A stretch of 64,000 bases of DNA from Rhodococcus opacus B4 (GCF_000010805.1 NC_012522.1:3224001-3288000); one strand, 5' to 3'; shown: positions 34,517 through 43,229, numbered from the stretch's first letter. Notes: generated by a model not told the origin, from the sequence alone. Numbers and translations are program-made.

Positions 34517-35560
34517 CTACGCCACAGTCGCAGACTGGATTCGATGGGCACCTTTCGACGCGACCGCCGCAACAGGAAGATCGGCCATGGTGCGCAGGCC
34601 CGGCGTCGCATCGACGATCGCAGTGATCGCGTTCGACGCGACCGCGACAGTCGACTGCAGGCTGTCCAGCCCACGCGGCGCGAGGAACTCGAGAGTCTGC
34701 TCCTCACCCTCGATCAGCCACCGGTCGCCGGGGACGACCGGATCGCCGTCTTCGAAGAAGCCGAAATGGACCGCGACCTCGATGACGGGTTCACCGTCCC
34801 GGATCCCCCGGGCGGCATGGCGGACCGCTGCAATTGTTCCCGGCGCCACAATAATATTGTCACCGATCCGCTCACTGTCGGTGAGAAATGCCGGTGCCGG
34901 ACAGTCGACCTCGATCGTGTCCAGCACCCACCCCAGTCCCGATGCCAATGCCGCGATGCTCTCGGTGAATCCGACGTGACCGATGACCCGCCCCTCGTCC
35001 TGGGCCTGCACGAACTCCAACTCGGTGAGGCCGATACCGAACTTTCCGAGGATGTGGCCGTAGTGCACCATCTGGGTGGCCCGCTCGATCTGCACGCTCT
35101 CGACGCGCTGAGTCAAACTGCTGAGCAGCAACGGCAGGGTGTCCATCAACATGCCCGGATTACATCCGGTGCCGACCACGCTGCGGCCGTTTGCACGTGC
35201 TACCTCATCGACCCGCGCCGAGAACTCGGGATGAGCGTGCGCCGGGTATCCCAATTCCTCACATATCGACACGACGTTGTAACCATGCGAAAGCAAGTCC
35301 GTGACCAGCGGCTCGATCGGCTCGACGAACGACGTGGTCGCGACGAACGCCACGTCCGCCCTCGGCAATGCGTCGATGGAGCCGACCACGACGCCCTTGG
35401 AGCTACTCACGCCGAGCAACTCGCCGACATCGCGGCCATGCAGGGCAGGCTGGATGTCCAGCGCACCCACGACGGCGCAGTCATCGCGTCGGCACAGCGT
35501 CCGACCAACGTCGACGCCAACGCTGCCGAGTCCCACGAGGACAACCGATGCAGTGCGCAT
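34517..35560 (-). CDS. 2,4-diaminopentanoate dehydrogenase-like amine dehydrogenase
   Basis: 347 residues of the dihydrodipicolinate-reductase-like NAD(P) superfamily, closest in pattern to 2,4-diaminopentanoate dehydrogenase-type proteins. The N-terminus has VLVGLGSVGVDVGRTL, later VAFVATTSFVEPIEP near residue 70, EELGYPAHAHPEFS near 100 and GTGCNPGMLMDTLP near 130, a typical motif of the group. Family members oxidatively deaminate a C-N bond beside a second amine, so an amino acid/amine dehydrogenase role fits the cluster. ATG at 35560 follows GGGAGAG. It is third in the order PhyH2 - imine reductase 3 - this gene. Confidence 0.8.
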   Translation of the reverse strand: MRTASVVLVGLGSVGVDVGRTLCRRDDCAVVGALDIQPALHGRDVGELLGVSSSKGVVVGSIDALPRADVAFVATTSFVEPIEPLVTDLLSHGYNVVSICEELGYPAHAHPEFSARVDEVARANGRSVVGTGCNPGMLMDTLPLLLSSLTQRVESVQIERATQMVHYGHILGKFGIGLTELEFVQAQDEGRVIGHVGFTESIAALASGLGWVLDTIEVDCPAPAFLTDSERIGDNIIVAPGTIAAVRHAARGIRDGEPVIEVAVHFGFFEDGDPVVPGDRWLIEGEEQTLEFLAPRGLDSLQSTVAVASNAITAIVDATPGLRTMADLPVAAVASKGAHRIQSATVA

Positions 35561-35709
35561 TCACTCTCCCGAATCTATGTATAAAGCCCAGTCGATCTGA
35601 CGCACCGCGTACCGGCCCCGGCAGGTCTTCGGCGTGGTGGCCGTGGGCCGGTACCGCCCGTAGCACGTTTTGTGGTCACACACCCGCGAGAATCTCTCCG
35701 ATCGAAATC

Positions 35710-35723
35710 TGATCGTTCGACTA
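35710..35723. promoter_or_regulatory. Weak operator-like TGATCGTTCGACTA
   Basis: Partial match to the recurrent motif, about 150 nt upstream of the diaminopentanoate-dehydrogenase-like gene and touching the stop of the previous gene. Confidence 0.3.
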
Positions 35724-36611
35724 TATCAACTGAACATCCAATTCTCGCGGGAGCTTCGCCAGTGCTGCCAGCGCCTTGTTGCCATAGCCGGCGGCCACGC
35801 CATCCGCCAAATTCTTTGTCAGCGCGCCGATCAGCACCGATCGACTGCCGGCCGAGTCGAAAGCCTCCATAAACGTTTCGAATGCCTTGAGGTAGGTTCG
35901 GAGCGCGGCCTGATCGGTCTCGAAGTCACCGGCCTGGATCGCCCGAGCCGACTCCGCGATGCCACTCTCGACCACGCCCAGTACCGTGTCGGTCACGTCA
36001 CCCAGTTTGTCGAGCGCGACGCCTTCGGACTGAACGAAGGCGATCGCCTCGATATACGCGGTTATGGCGACTACGGCGAATCCGCCCAATGCGGCGATGG
36101 TCGCCGCTGCGCCGCCGAGCCTCTCGCTGACCAGGGTGGATCGACCGCCCAGCTTGACCAGCGTGCCCTTCAACTCGTTGTAGATCTCCGCGGATCCCGA
36201 ATAGACCAGTGCGCCCTTCTCGGCGCCGATGTCCTGTGGGTATCCGGCGATGGCCCCGGCAAGATAACGCCCACCACGCGAGGTGACCAGGTCGCCCAGG
36301 CCGGCCATTTCGTCCGGCGTGCCGGTCACCAGGTTCACGATCGTCCGTCCCGCCAGATCAACCCCCGCAAACGCGGCCTCGACGTGGGCGCTGTTCAGCA
36401 GCACGACGAGTGTCACATCGGCGAAGGCCACCGCGTCCGCGGCCGTGTCCGCGGCGGTGATGCCGTCCAGCTCGGCCAACACCTTGGCCTTCTCCGCAGT
36501 CCGGTTCCAGACGGTCACCACGCAACCAGATTTCGCCAGCACCCGGGCGATCGCGGCGCCCATCAGCCCGGTTCCCAGTACCGCCACCGCACGGACGCCC
36601 GAGTCAGCCAT
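35721..36611 (-). CDS. Imine-reductase-like NAD(P)-dependent dehydrogenase 3
   Basis: 296 residues. Rossmann motif VLGTGLMGAAIARVLAKSG and VTVWNRTAEKA near residues 8-40, LVTGTPDEMAGL, GGRYLAGAIAGYPQDIG, and a helical C-terminal domain (TIAALGGFAVVAITAYIEAIA). The position of the canonical imine-reductase Asp is hydrophobic here, as in paralogue 1, and the beta-hydroxyacid dehydrogenase Lys is also absent, so the proton donor is not evident. ATG at 36611 has GAAGGAG upstream. It lies between PhyH2 and the diaminopentanoate-dehydrogenase-like gene, all on the same strand; the 290-nt spacer to PhyH2 contains no gene. Confidence 0.82.
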   Translation of the reverse strand: MADSGVRAVAVLGTGLMGAAIARVLAKSGCVVTVWNRTAEKAKVLAELDGITAADTAADAVAFADVTLVVLLNSAHVEAAFAGVDLAGRTIVNLVTGTPDEMAGLGDLVTSRGGRYLAGAIAGYPQDIGAEKGALVYSGSAEIYNELKGTLVKLGGRSTLVSERLGGAAATIAALGGFAVVAITAYIEAIAFVQSEGVALDKLGDVTDTVLGVVESGIAESARAIQAGDFETDQAALRTYLKAFETFMEAFDSAGSRSVLIGALTKNLADGVAAGYGNKALAALAKLPRELDVQLI

Positions 36612-36901
36612 GCATTCTCCTTCAGTTGGAATCAAGTCGAACTCCGAATAAGATCGTTGCGTCGCCGCTGTTCGTACAGCGCGCCGATCCCCTGCGGGCA
36701 TCTCCAGGACTTTTCGAGGTGCCAGACTTCAGTGGGAGTTGCGCCGCGCGGATGCTGATACCTGTGATCGGTTGCCGGACAGCCTTATCCGTTTCCCGCG
36801 GCCTTGCTCATGGATGAGGTTGTCGACAATCCCCATTGAACGAAGACGGACAATAGATTTCAAAGGCCGGCGATTCATGATGGTGAGTGAGTGTTTCCGT
36901 A

Positions 36902-37810
36902 TCAATGGGCTCCAGGAGCGCTGAGTGGGCCGACGTAGGCTTTTTCGTCATCCAGACCCAGGTAGCTGGACAGCTCGCCGTAGTCGTACTGCCACAGACC
37001 ACCGGACAGAGCCGGGTACTGCGAACGGAAGCCGAGCAGTCGCTGCGCATGCGGAGTCATGGTCTTGACCAGGTCCATGTCGACCATGAAGGGGTAGGCC
37101 TCCTCGCCGACGAAGCAGCTGGAGTTGAAGGCGAAGGCGACAGCACGACGGTAGATGTCCGCGGTCTGGTTGGCGCCTCCGCTGTGGGCAGTCTTGCCGC
37201 TGAGCAGCAGTGCGTCGCCGGAATTCATGATGGCCGGGATTGTGTCCTCGTGCTTACCGCGATCCTCGAAGTCCGGCCAGTGGTTGCTTCCCGGAATGAC
37301 GCGGGTGGCACCGTTTTCCTCGGTGAAGTCGGTGAACGCAATCAGGAAGTTGATCGTGCCTTCCGGGCCTTTCCGGCCGAGCTCGAACAGCGGCCAGAAG
37401 TTCTCCAGGTCGCGGTGCATCGGCTGCAGCGGGTTTCCGGGGCCGATCTCGATGACCTGGGCTGCAGTCATCCAGTAGGTGCCGGTCTTCTCCAAGAAGG
37501 TGAGATCGGAGATCTCTTTCACCAGCGGATCGTTGATGACCTCGTTGCGGAAGGTCGCGCTGTGGGTCGCCAGGTTGGTGAGGCGCTTGGTGTTGACGCC
37601 GTGAAATGCCTGAATCACCTCGTTGTCATGCGTGGTTCCCGGATTCAAAGCCTGCATGGCCGGTTCGATCTCGGCATCGAAGCGCGCAACCTGATCCTGA
37701 GTGAGCAGTCCCTGAATGACCACCCCACCGTCGCGTTCCATGATCTCGATGATCTCGGTGGCGGGTGTGCTGCGCGGTACGGAGATCAGGGTGTGAGTAA
37801 TACTCGTCAT
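36902..37810 (-). CDS. PhyH-family Fe(II)/2-oxoglutarate dioxygenase 2
   Basis: 302 residues and clearly a close paralogue of PhyH1 (shared blocks RDGGVVIQGLLTQDQ, NTKRLTNLATHS, TYWMTAAQVIEIGPGN, INFLIAFTDFTEENGATRVI). Metal ligands HRDLE near residue 142 and the distal His in KTAHSGGANQT near 211; Arg in YRRAVAFAFN. Hydroxylation of a cluster substrate with O2 and 2-oxoglutarate is expected. ATG at 37810 after AAGGGCTG; the operator at 37854 is 44 nt upstream. The last residues after YLGLDDEKAY extend beyond PhyH1. Confidence 0.9.
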   Translation of the reverse strand: MTSITHTLISVPRSTPATEIIEIMERDGGVVIQGLLTQDQVARFDAEIEPAMQALNPGTTHDNEVIQAFHGVNTKRLTNLATHSATFRNEVINDPLVKEISDLTFLEKTGTYWMTAAQVIEIGPGNPLQPMHRDLENFWPLFELGRKGPEGTINFLIAFTDFTEENGATRVIPGSNHWPDFEDRGKHEDTIPAIMNSGDALLLSGKTAHSGGANQTADIYRRAVAFAFNSSCFVGEEAYPFMVDMDLVKTMTPHAQRLLGFRSQYPALSGGLWQYDYGELSSYLGLDDEKAYVGPLSAPGAH

Positions 37811-37853
37811 TTTCAGCCCTTCTAATCGCTTCAGACGGTGTAATCAATCGACT

Positions 37854-37867
37854 AGATCATACGATCA
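37854..37867. promoter_or_regulatory. Operator AGATCATACGATCA before PhyH2
   Basis: One of the best matches to the recurrent 14-bp motif, 44 nt upstream of the PhyH2 start. Confidence 0.55.
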
Positions 37868-38592
37868 GTCCAGTTATGCGGTCAAGACTTTGAGTGAAAT
37901 AGGTCTCGATTGACCTATCCGTGAGACCCCCGTCATACCTAGGTGGGCGGCGACGTAAATCCGCCAAAGTTGATGCGGGTGACGTACCCGAGCCCTGCCG
38001 CCGCGGTTCAATTCGTCTCGAACTGCAGTCTCGAAGAGCCATTTCGTGGTGAGTAACGAGGAAGGCAGCGGGTGCGGGGCGAGGCATGAGTCAGCCGCAC
38101 GACCACGCTGAGTTGGCCCGTCAGAACCGACGGGTCGATACGAGGCGGGGCGCGTTCCGGTCGGTCAGGTCTCTTACGGAGGGTTGGCACCGCGGGAATG
38201 CACGTTCCAACCCCATTCGGTGATCTCGGAGAGGAAGCGGCCGACCGCGTGGACGCGTCAGATCCAGTCCGCGATGGTGATCGGTTCACCGGTGACCGTG
38301 TTGACGGTGATGAAATCCCCAGAGGGAGGTGTCCCATCTTCGATGTGCCGGCGCTTGGCCCCTCGTGGCCTGTAAGTCGACGGTGGCCAGGAGCCAACTC
38401 GTCAACCGGTCTGTCGGATCGAATCCTGCACCGCTCCCTCGTGACCGACTGCATACGGATCAAGCGCATGCATGCGAACATCCAGCGTGGGTGTGCACTT
38501 CCGCGGACAGACATCGACAATCTTGGGATTTTTGGTTCGGAAGTCTCCCGGAACACGGGAAGGCTCAGGCCGAACGCGGAACGGAGACCTGT
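37868..38592. other. Gene-poor spacer
   Basis: About 725 nt. I find no supported gene. A short minus-strand frame ending near 38268 reads GDFITVNTVTGEPITIADWI and could be a fossil of a protein tail, but no family can be assigned. Confidence 0.4.
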
Positions 38593-39486
38593 TTACTCGG
38601 CATCGAATTGGGCGTAGCTGTTGGTGAACGGCGCAGCGTCGTCCTTCAGCAAGAAGATCGGGTCGGCCATCGCGCCCTCGTGGCCCACGAATCCGGTACC
38701 GGGTGGACAGGTCGAGTAGCCCAGCAGCTTCTGAATATCCTCGTCGAAGGTCCTGGCAATCTCCGGCGGGTACGTAAGGAATGCGTTCTCCTCCTGACGC
38801 AGAAACCCGAGATCGAAGCCCAGGGTGAATCCGATCCGGCTGCTGTCGGAGTTGTTGGTGCCGCCGCCATGATAGGTACCGCCCACCCAGATCAACGCCG
38901 ACCCCGCGGCCATCTCCGTCGGCAAGGCTTCGTCGACCTTCGGTGCCCGGGTGTCGTCCCACCTGTGACTGCCCGGAACCACCATTGTTCCCCCGTTTTC
39001 CGCGGTGAAATCGGTGATGGCGACCATCAACTGGACACGGGCCTGGTTGTAGCCCTCGTGGTGGCGCCATTGCCACACACTGTCATCCCGATGCAGCGGC
39101 TGCGCGCCCTCGCCGGGGTGGATATCGATGATCGAGGTGACCCCGATCTGATAGTTCGGCACCATCTCGACCTGATCTTCACCCAGGTAGACCGGCCGGG
39201 TGCGCTCCAGGTAGTGCGCCGCTACGCCGTTGTAGATCGGGTGACGTGCAGCCGTGGCGGCATGCTTGATGTGGTTGAAAACGCCGTACAGCCGCTTGGT
39301 CCGTTGCCCGGAGAAGTCGTCCTGGCCCCAGGCCGCTGTCTCCAACGCGGCATCGATCTCCACTCGGGCTTCGTTCAGTGTTTCGCCGTCGAAAAAGTCG
39401 CGGATGATGACGCCGCCGTCACGATCGATGTGCGCGATCACGTCGTCCAGTGAGGCGCTTGCTTCCAGGGTGGTCAAACCTGCCAC
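38593..39486 (-). CDS. PhyH-family Fe(II)/2-oxoglutarate dioxygenase 3 (divergent)
   Basis: 297 residues. It shares the PhyH core (DRDGGVIIRDFFDGETL; ligands HRDDS near residue 150; ENGGTMVVPGSHRWDD; distal His in GTYHGGGTNNS near 217; Arg in RIGFTLGF) but is clearly divergent from PhyH1/2. GTG at 39486 follows a strong GAAGGAGACATC. It is downstream of the acyl-CoA ligase (71 nt gap, same strand), so the ligase and this dioxygenase form an operon; a CoA-thioester or a free acid may be its substrate. The final residues SYAQFDAE are unlike its paralogues. Confidence 0.88.
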   Translation of the reverse strand: MAGLTTLEASASLDDVIAHIDRDGGVIIRDFFDGETLNEARVEIDAALETAAWGQDDFSGQRTKRLYGVFNHIKHAATAARHPIYNGVAAHYLERTRPVYLGEDQVEMVPNYQIGVTSIIDIHPGEGAQPLHRDDSVWQWRHHEGYNQARVQLMVAITDFTAENGGTMVVPGSHRWDDTRAPKVDEALPTEMAAGSALIWVGGTYHGGGTNNSDSSRIGFTLGFDLGFLRQEENAFLTYPPEIARTFDEDIQKLLGYSTCPPGTGFVGHEGAMADPIFLLKDDAAPFTNSYAQFDAE

Positions 39487-39557
39487 GATGTCTCCTTCAA
39501 AGATGTGTGGGCGGAATTGTTCTTTCAATGGATTCGATATGAATTTCAGCCACTCGA

Positions 39558-41201
39558 CTATTCGGAACTGAGAACCTCGAGGTGGCCGTCGGCGAACTGC
39601 TGCCGAAGCAGCTTCTTGTCGAACTTGCCCACACTGGTCTTCGGCACTTCGTCGATGTAGACCCAGCTGTCGGGCAATTGCCATTTGGGGAGATTCCCAC
39701 TCAGATGGTCGCGGAGTACCTTCGGATCGGGCTCCACACCCTCCTCGAGGACGACCACCGCGCATGGCCTTTCGTCCCACTTCTGATCGGGGATACCGAA
39801 CACGGCCGCCTCTGCGACATGCGGATGTGCCATCAGGTCGTTTTCCAGCTCCACCGACGAGATCCATTCCCCGCCGGACTTGATGACGTCTTTGGCGCGA
39901 TCCACCAGCGTCAGATACCCGTCCGGCGACACCCGACCGACGTCGCCGGTCCGCAGCCAATCACCGTCGAAACTCCCGGCGTACCGCTCCCGCTCGGCGT
40001 CATCGCGCGCGTAGTACGCCGCCGTGACCCACGGCCCCCGCACCTGAAGCTCCCCCAGTGAAACATCGTCGTTGGCGACAACGTCACCGGCATCGTTCTT
40101 CAGCCGGTAGTCGACGAGCGGCGCGAACTGGCCCTGCGTCGCGCGATGCGCCCACGGATCGTCACCGGAGTGACCCGCGGGCAGTGCCGCGGTGGCCGAG
40201 ACCGCCGATGTCTCGGTCATACCCCACCCCTGGATCATCTCGACACCGAGCTCGTCCTGGTAGGCCTGCAGCAACGACAACGGTGCCGCCGATCCGCCGA
40301 CGAACACCCGCTGCAGGTGTGTGAGGTCCTGCGGCGTGCGCGCGAGGGTCTGCAGTATGCCGGTATAGATCGCCGGCACGGCCGCGGCGATGGTCGGGCG
40401 TTCGGCCGCCAGCATCGCCAGCAGCGGCTCCGGTTGCAGGAAGCGATCGGGCATGAGTAGCGACGCGCCGGAGAGCATCGACGCATACGGCAAGCTCCAG
40501 GCGTTGACGTGGAACATGGGCACGATGACCAGGCAGGTGTCCCGGGTGCTCAATCCCATCCCCATGGACGTGGTGACGTGCAGCGCGTGCAGGTAGAGCG
40601 AACGATGCGAGTAGACAACACCCTTCGGATCTCCGGTGGTCCCGGAGGTGTAACACATGGCGGCAGCCGATTGCTCGTCGATATCCGGCCAGCAGTAGGT
40701 CTCCGATCGGTCGGCGAGCAGCTCCTCGTAATCATGCACCGCGACGTGCGCGGGCGCCTGGAAACTCTCGGGGAGCGCGCCCACCACGACGACGTGCCGC
40801 ACCGTCGTCATCATCGGCAACGCCTGCCCGAACGCGGACAACAGCGAAGCATCGACGATCACGACCTGATCCTCGGCATGGTTTGCCACGAAGGCCACCT
40901 GACTGGGCGAGAGCCTGATGTTCAGCGGATGCACCACCGCACCCATCGCAGGCACCGCCGCATACACTTCGAGGTGCTCGCTGTTGTTCCACATGAAAGT
41001 GGCCACCCGATCCGACCGCCCCACGCCGAGGCCCTGTAACGCGTTCGCCAACTGCGCCATTCGGGGAGCCAGCTCGCCGAAGGTTCGGCGCCGACAGCCG
41101 CCGCCGGTCCAGGTCGACACTACTGCTTCGCGGTGCGCGGTGGTGGCATAGCGCAGCAACCGCGCGAGTGATAGCGGTCCGTCGTTCATTGTGCTGCGCA
41201 T
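39558..41201 (-). CDS. AMP-forming acyl-CoA ligase
   Basis: 547 residues of the ANL superfamily. Core A3 motif YTSGTTGDPKGVVYSHRS near residue 193, A5 GWGMTETSA near 318, LRTGDVG near 416, VDRAKDVIKSGGEWIS near 430 and the C-terminal catalytic Lys in PKTSVGKFDKKLL near 524. It resembles medium/long-chain or branched-chain acyl-CoA synthetases. ATG at 41201 follows AAGGGCGAG. With the hydratase-free setting here, it most likely activates the carboxylic acid end product of the pathway for beta-oxidation. A decayed copy of its 5' end lies at 34385-34516. Confidence 0.9.
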   Translation of the reverse strand: MRSTMNDGPLSLARLLRYATTAHREAVVSTWTGGGCRRRTFGELAPRMAQLANALQGLGVGRSDRVATFMWNNSEHLEVYAAVPAMGAVVHPLNIRLSPSQVAFVANHAEDQVVIVDASLLSAFGQALPMMTTVRHVVVVGALPESFQAPAHVAVHDYEELLADRSETYCWPDIDEQSAAAMCYTSGTTGDPKGVVYSHRSLYLHALHVTTSMGMGLSTRDTCLVIVPMFHVNAWSLPYASMLSGASLLMPDRFLQPEPLLAMLAAERPTIAAAVPAIYTGILQTLARTPQDLTHLQRVFVGGSAAPLSLLQAYQDELGVEMIQGWGMTETSAVSATAALPAGHSGDDPWAHRATQGQFAPLVDYRLKNDAGDVVANDDVSLGELQVRGPWVTAAYYARDDAERERYAGSFDGDWLRTGDVGRVSPDGYLTLVDRAKDVIKSGGEWISSVELENDLMAHPHVAEAAVFGIPDQKWDERPCAVVVLEEGVEPDPKVLRDHLSGNLPKWQLPDSWVYIDEVPKTSVGKFDKKLLRQQFADGHLEVLSSE

Positions 41202-41209
41202 GATCTCGC

Positions 41210-41285
41210 CCTTCGAATTCGGTGCCCGCAGGTTCTACGGCGCAGTCGTGGACTGGGTTCGACAGACGGCTTTTCGCCGCACCCG
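41210..41285 (-). pseudogene. Remnant of the diaminopentanoate-dehydrogenase-like gene end
   Basis: The stretch just upstream of the ligase gene aligns with the last ~25 codons and the stop region of the gene at 34517-35560 (compare 41214-41270 with 34493-34550). The two loci therefore share the junction dehydrogenase end - ligase start, each keeping the opposite gene intact. Confidence 0.6.
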
Positions 41286-41310
41286 CCTACCGCCTACCGC
41301 CTACCGCCTA
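41283..41310. repeat. Four tandem copies of CCGCCTA
   Basis: A 7-bp unit repeated four times, exactly, in the spacer between the ligase and permease genes. Probably a slippage product. Confidence 0.8.
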
Positions 41311-41544
41311 CCGCGGAAGTAGACAATTTCTGATCGTTTGCCCAAGTCGTGTGATTGGAGACACTATGTCGCCCGCAGCGGCATGTCAATGCCCAGCGCC
41401 CCGCAGCGAAGATCACACGAATCGCAGCGGCAAGCCGTGAATAGCTGGGCGATTTGTCCTGATTGCACCCTGGTTCTCGGGTGCACGGGGCAAATATCGA
41501 CTGTGGCATTGACCACAGCCGGACATACTGCAATCATCTGGGGG

Positions 41545-41565
41545 TCGGTTGACCTAATCGGTTGA
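41545..41565. promoter_or_regulatory. TCGGTTGA direct repeat before the permease
   Basis: Two copies of TCGGTTGA 13 nt apart, ~110 nt upstream of the permease start. The same octamer is part of the palindrome at 5673-5692. Confidence 0.4.
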
Positions 41566-41674
41566 ACATTCCCCGGCATTTGCCGTCGCCGATTCGCTGT
41601 GCCGACCCGGAGGCCCCCGCAGGCCTCCCTTCACCTACGCGACGTCTGTCGCGAAACTTTCTAGGAGTAATCGC

Positions 41675-43123
41675 ATGGTCGATACTGCATCGCCCCATGG
41701 AAACGAGCACCCACATCAGTCGGGGGTCGAAGATCTCGACACCGGACATCTCGGTCGGGTACCACTGGTTTCGTTGTCCCTCACCTCGTTCATTCCCGCG
41801 GTCGGCATGGCCCTCGTACCGCTTCTGATGTTCGAGACCGCCGGCCCAGCGGCATGGCCGTCCGCCCTCCTCGGTGCGCTCGCGGTGATCTGCGTCGGAC
41901 TGTCCGTGATCACCTTCGCTCGCCGATTCATCAGCACCGGCTCTCTGTACAGCTACATTTCCGAGGTATTCGGACCATGGGCCCGATATCTCACCGCAGC
42001 AGCACTCTTCGTCGGGTTCGTCCTACAGGTCGGTGGTGTCGGCGCAATCTTCGGCATCTTCACCGGTAGCTTCCTCATCTCGCGGGGATTCGAGAACGCC
42101 CTCGACTTCGGCCCGCAATCAGCGATCATCCTCGGTGCCATCGCTATCGGTGCTATCGTTTCAATTCGCGGACTGGACACGTCGGTGCGGGTCGCGGTCG
42201 GCCTCGCTGCGCTGTCGATTCCACTCGTCCTCATCATCACCGTCGCGAGCGCAGTACATACGGGACTCGACCTGTCCCAGCAGTTCGACTTCGACGGCAT
42301 CAGCGTCAGTGGGATCCTGCAGGGTGTGGCCGCCGGCACCACGTTCCTCATCGGGTTCGAAAGCTGCACGGCATTGGCTGCCGAAACCCGGGATGCTCGA
42401 CGCAATATTCCACTCGCGGTGATGTCCGTGCCCGTGGTGCTGGGTGTTCTGTACTTGCTCTGCACCATCTTGCAAGTGCCCGGGCTCATCGCCGCTTCGT
42501 CCGATCTCGAGGCCGGAATGTCGGCGCCGGCCGCGTTGGCGCTCAATGCCGGGCTCGGATCCGCGGTCGCCACGGCAACGGACCTGGTGCTCGCCGTGGC
42601 GTGTTTCGCCGCGCTCATCGGGTTCATCAACTACGGCGCGCGCTTCGTCATGGCGTTGGGAATCGACAAGCTACTACCCGAACGAATCACCGAGGTGCAC
42701 AACAGATTCCGAACTCCGCACGTGGCAATCATCGTCCTGTCGGTACTCGGGTTCGCCGCCATGGCCGCCGTCATGGCCGTCACGGGAACAGTGACGCAGG
42801 CGTACTACGCCAGCGCACCACTGATCGTGTACGCATGGGTCGCCCCGTACATCCTCATCACCGTCGGCGCCATCATTCTGATGCTCCGCGCCAAGACGAC
42901 ACGTCCCCTCATCCTCGTGTGCTCAGCACTCGGCGGCATCACGATGGCCTGGGTCTACCTCAACGGGGTGATCAATCCTCCGGCACCACCAGGCGATGCC
43001 ATGTCATGGGTAATCGTCGTTGTGATCGCGCTCGTGCTGGCGGTCTTCGTGATCTCCAGCCGACGCCGGCGCCCCACCACCGCGCCCGCTCCCATCCGGG
43101 GCGAGGAGGAAATCGTCCTCTGA
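41675..43123 (+). CDS. APC-superfamily amino acid/amine permease
   Basis: 482 residues with about 12 hydrophobic helices. Helix 1 carries the APC pattern (SLSLTSFIPAVGMALVPLL), followed by SLYSYISEVFGPWARYLTAA and the conserved FLIGFESCTALAAETRDARR loop after helix 6, typical of amino acid and polyamine permeases. The C-terminus is basic then acidic (SSRRRRPTTAP...EEEIVL). ATG at 41675 follows AGGAG. It sits in the inner membrane and probably imports the amine substrate of the cluster. It is convergent with tetR copy 2 and preceded by possible operators. Confidence 0.9.
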   Translation: MVDTASPHGNEHPHQSGVEDLDTGHLGRVPLVSLSLTSFIPAVGMALVPLLMFETAGPAAWPSALLGALAVICVGLSVITFARRFISTGSLYSYISEVFGPWARYLTAAALFVGFVLQVGGVGAIFGIFTGSFLISRGFENALDFGPQSAIILGAIAIGAIVSIRGLDTSVRVAVGLAALSIPLVLIITVASAVHTGLDLSQQFDFDGISVSGILQGVAAGTTFLIGFESCTALAAETRDARRNIPLAVMSVPVVLGVLYLLCTILQVPGLIAASSDLEAGMSAPAALALNAGLGSAVATATDLVLAVACFAALIGFINYGARFVMALGIDKLLPERITEVHNRFRTPHVAIIVLSVLGFAAMAAVMAVTGTVTQAYYASAPLIVYAWVAPYILITVGAIILMLRAKTTRPLILVCSALGGITMAWVYLNGVINPPAPPGDAMSWVIVVVIALVLAVFVISSRRRRPTTAPAPIRGEEEIVL

Positions 43124-43179
43124 CGCGCTGACCGCCCGAGCCAGCCTTCGCGATCCGCGAGCCACAATCGGACGGTAGA

Positions 43180-43229
43180 CGGGAATCGCTCATCCCTCGC
43201 AATAGCGGGTGACGGGTGAGCGATTCCCG
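43180..43229. terminator. Bidirectional hairpin between permease and tetR2
   Basis: Perfect 13-bp arms CGGGAATCGCTCA and TGAGCGATTCCCG around a 24-nt loop, located between the two convergent stop codons. Confidence 0.65.

Noticed and set aside
39487-39960. N-terminal extension of the PhyH3 frame
   Set aside because: Overlaps the ligase 3' end and is Arg/Gly-rich; GAAGGAGACATC before GTG 39486 marks the start.
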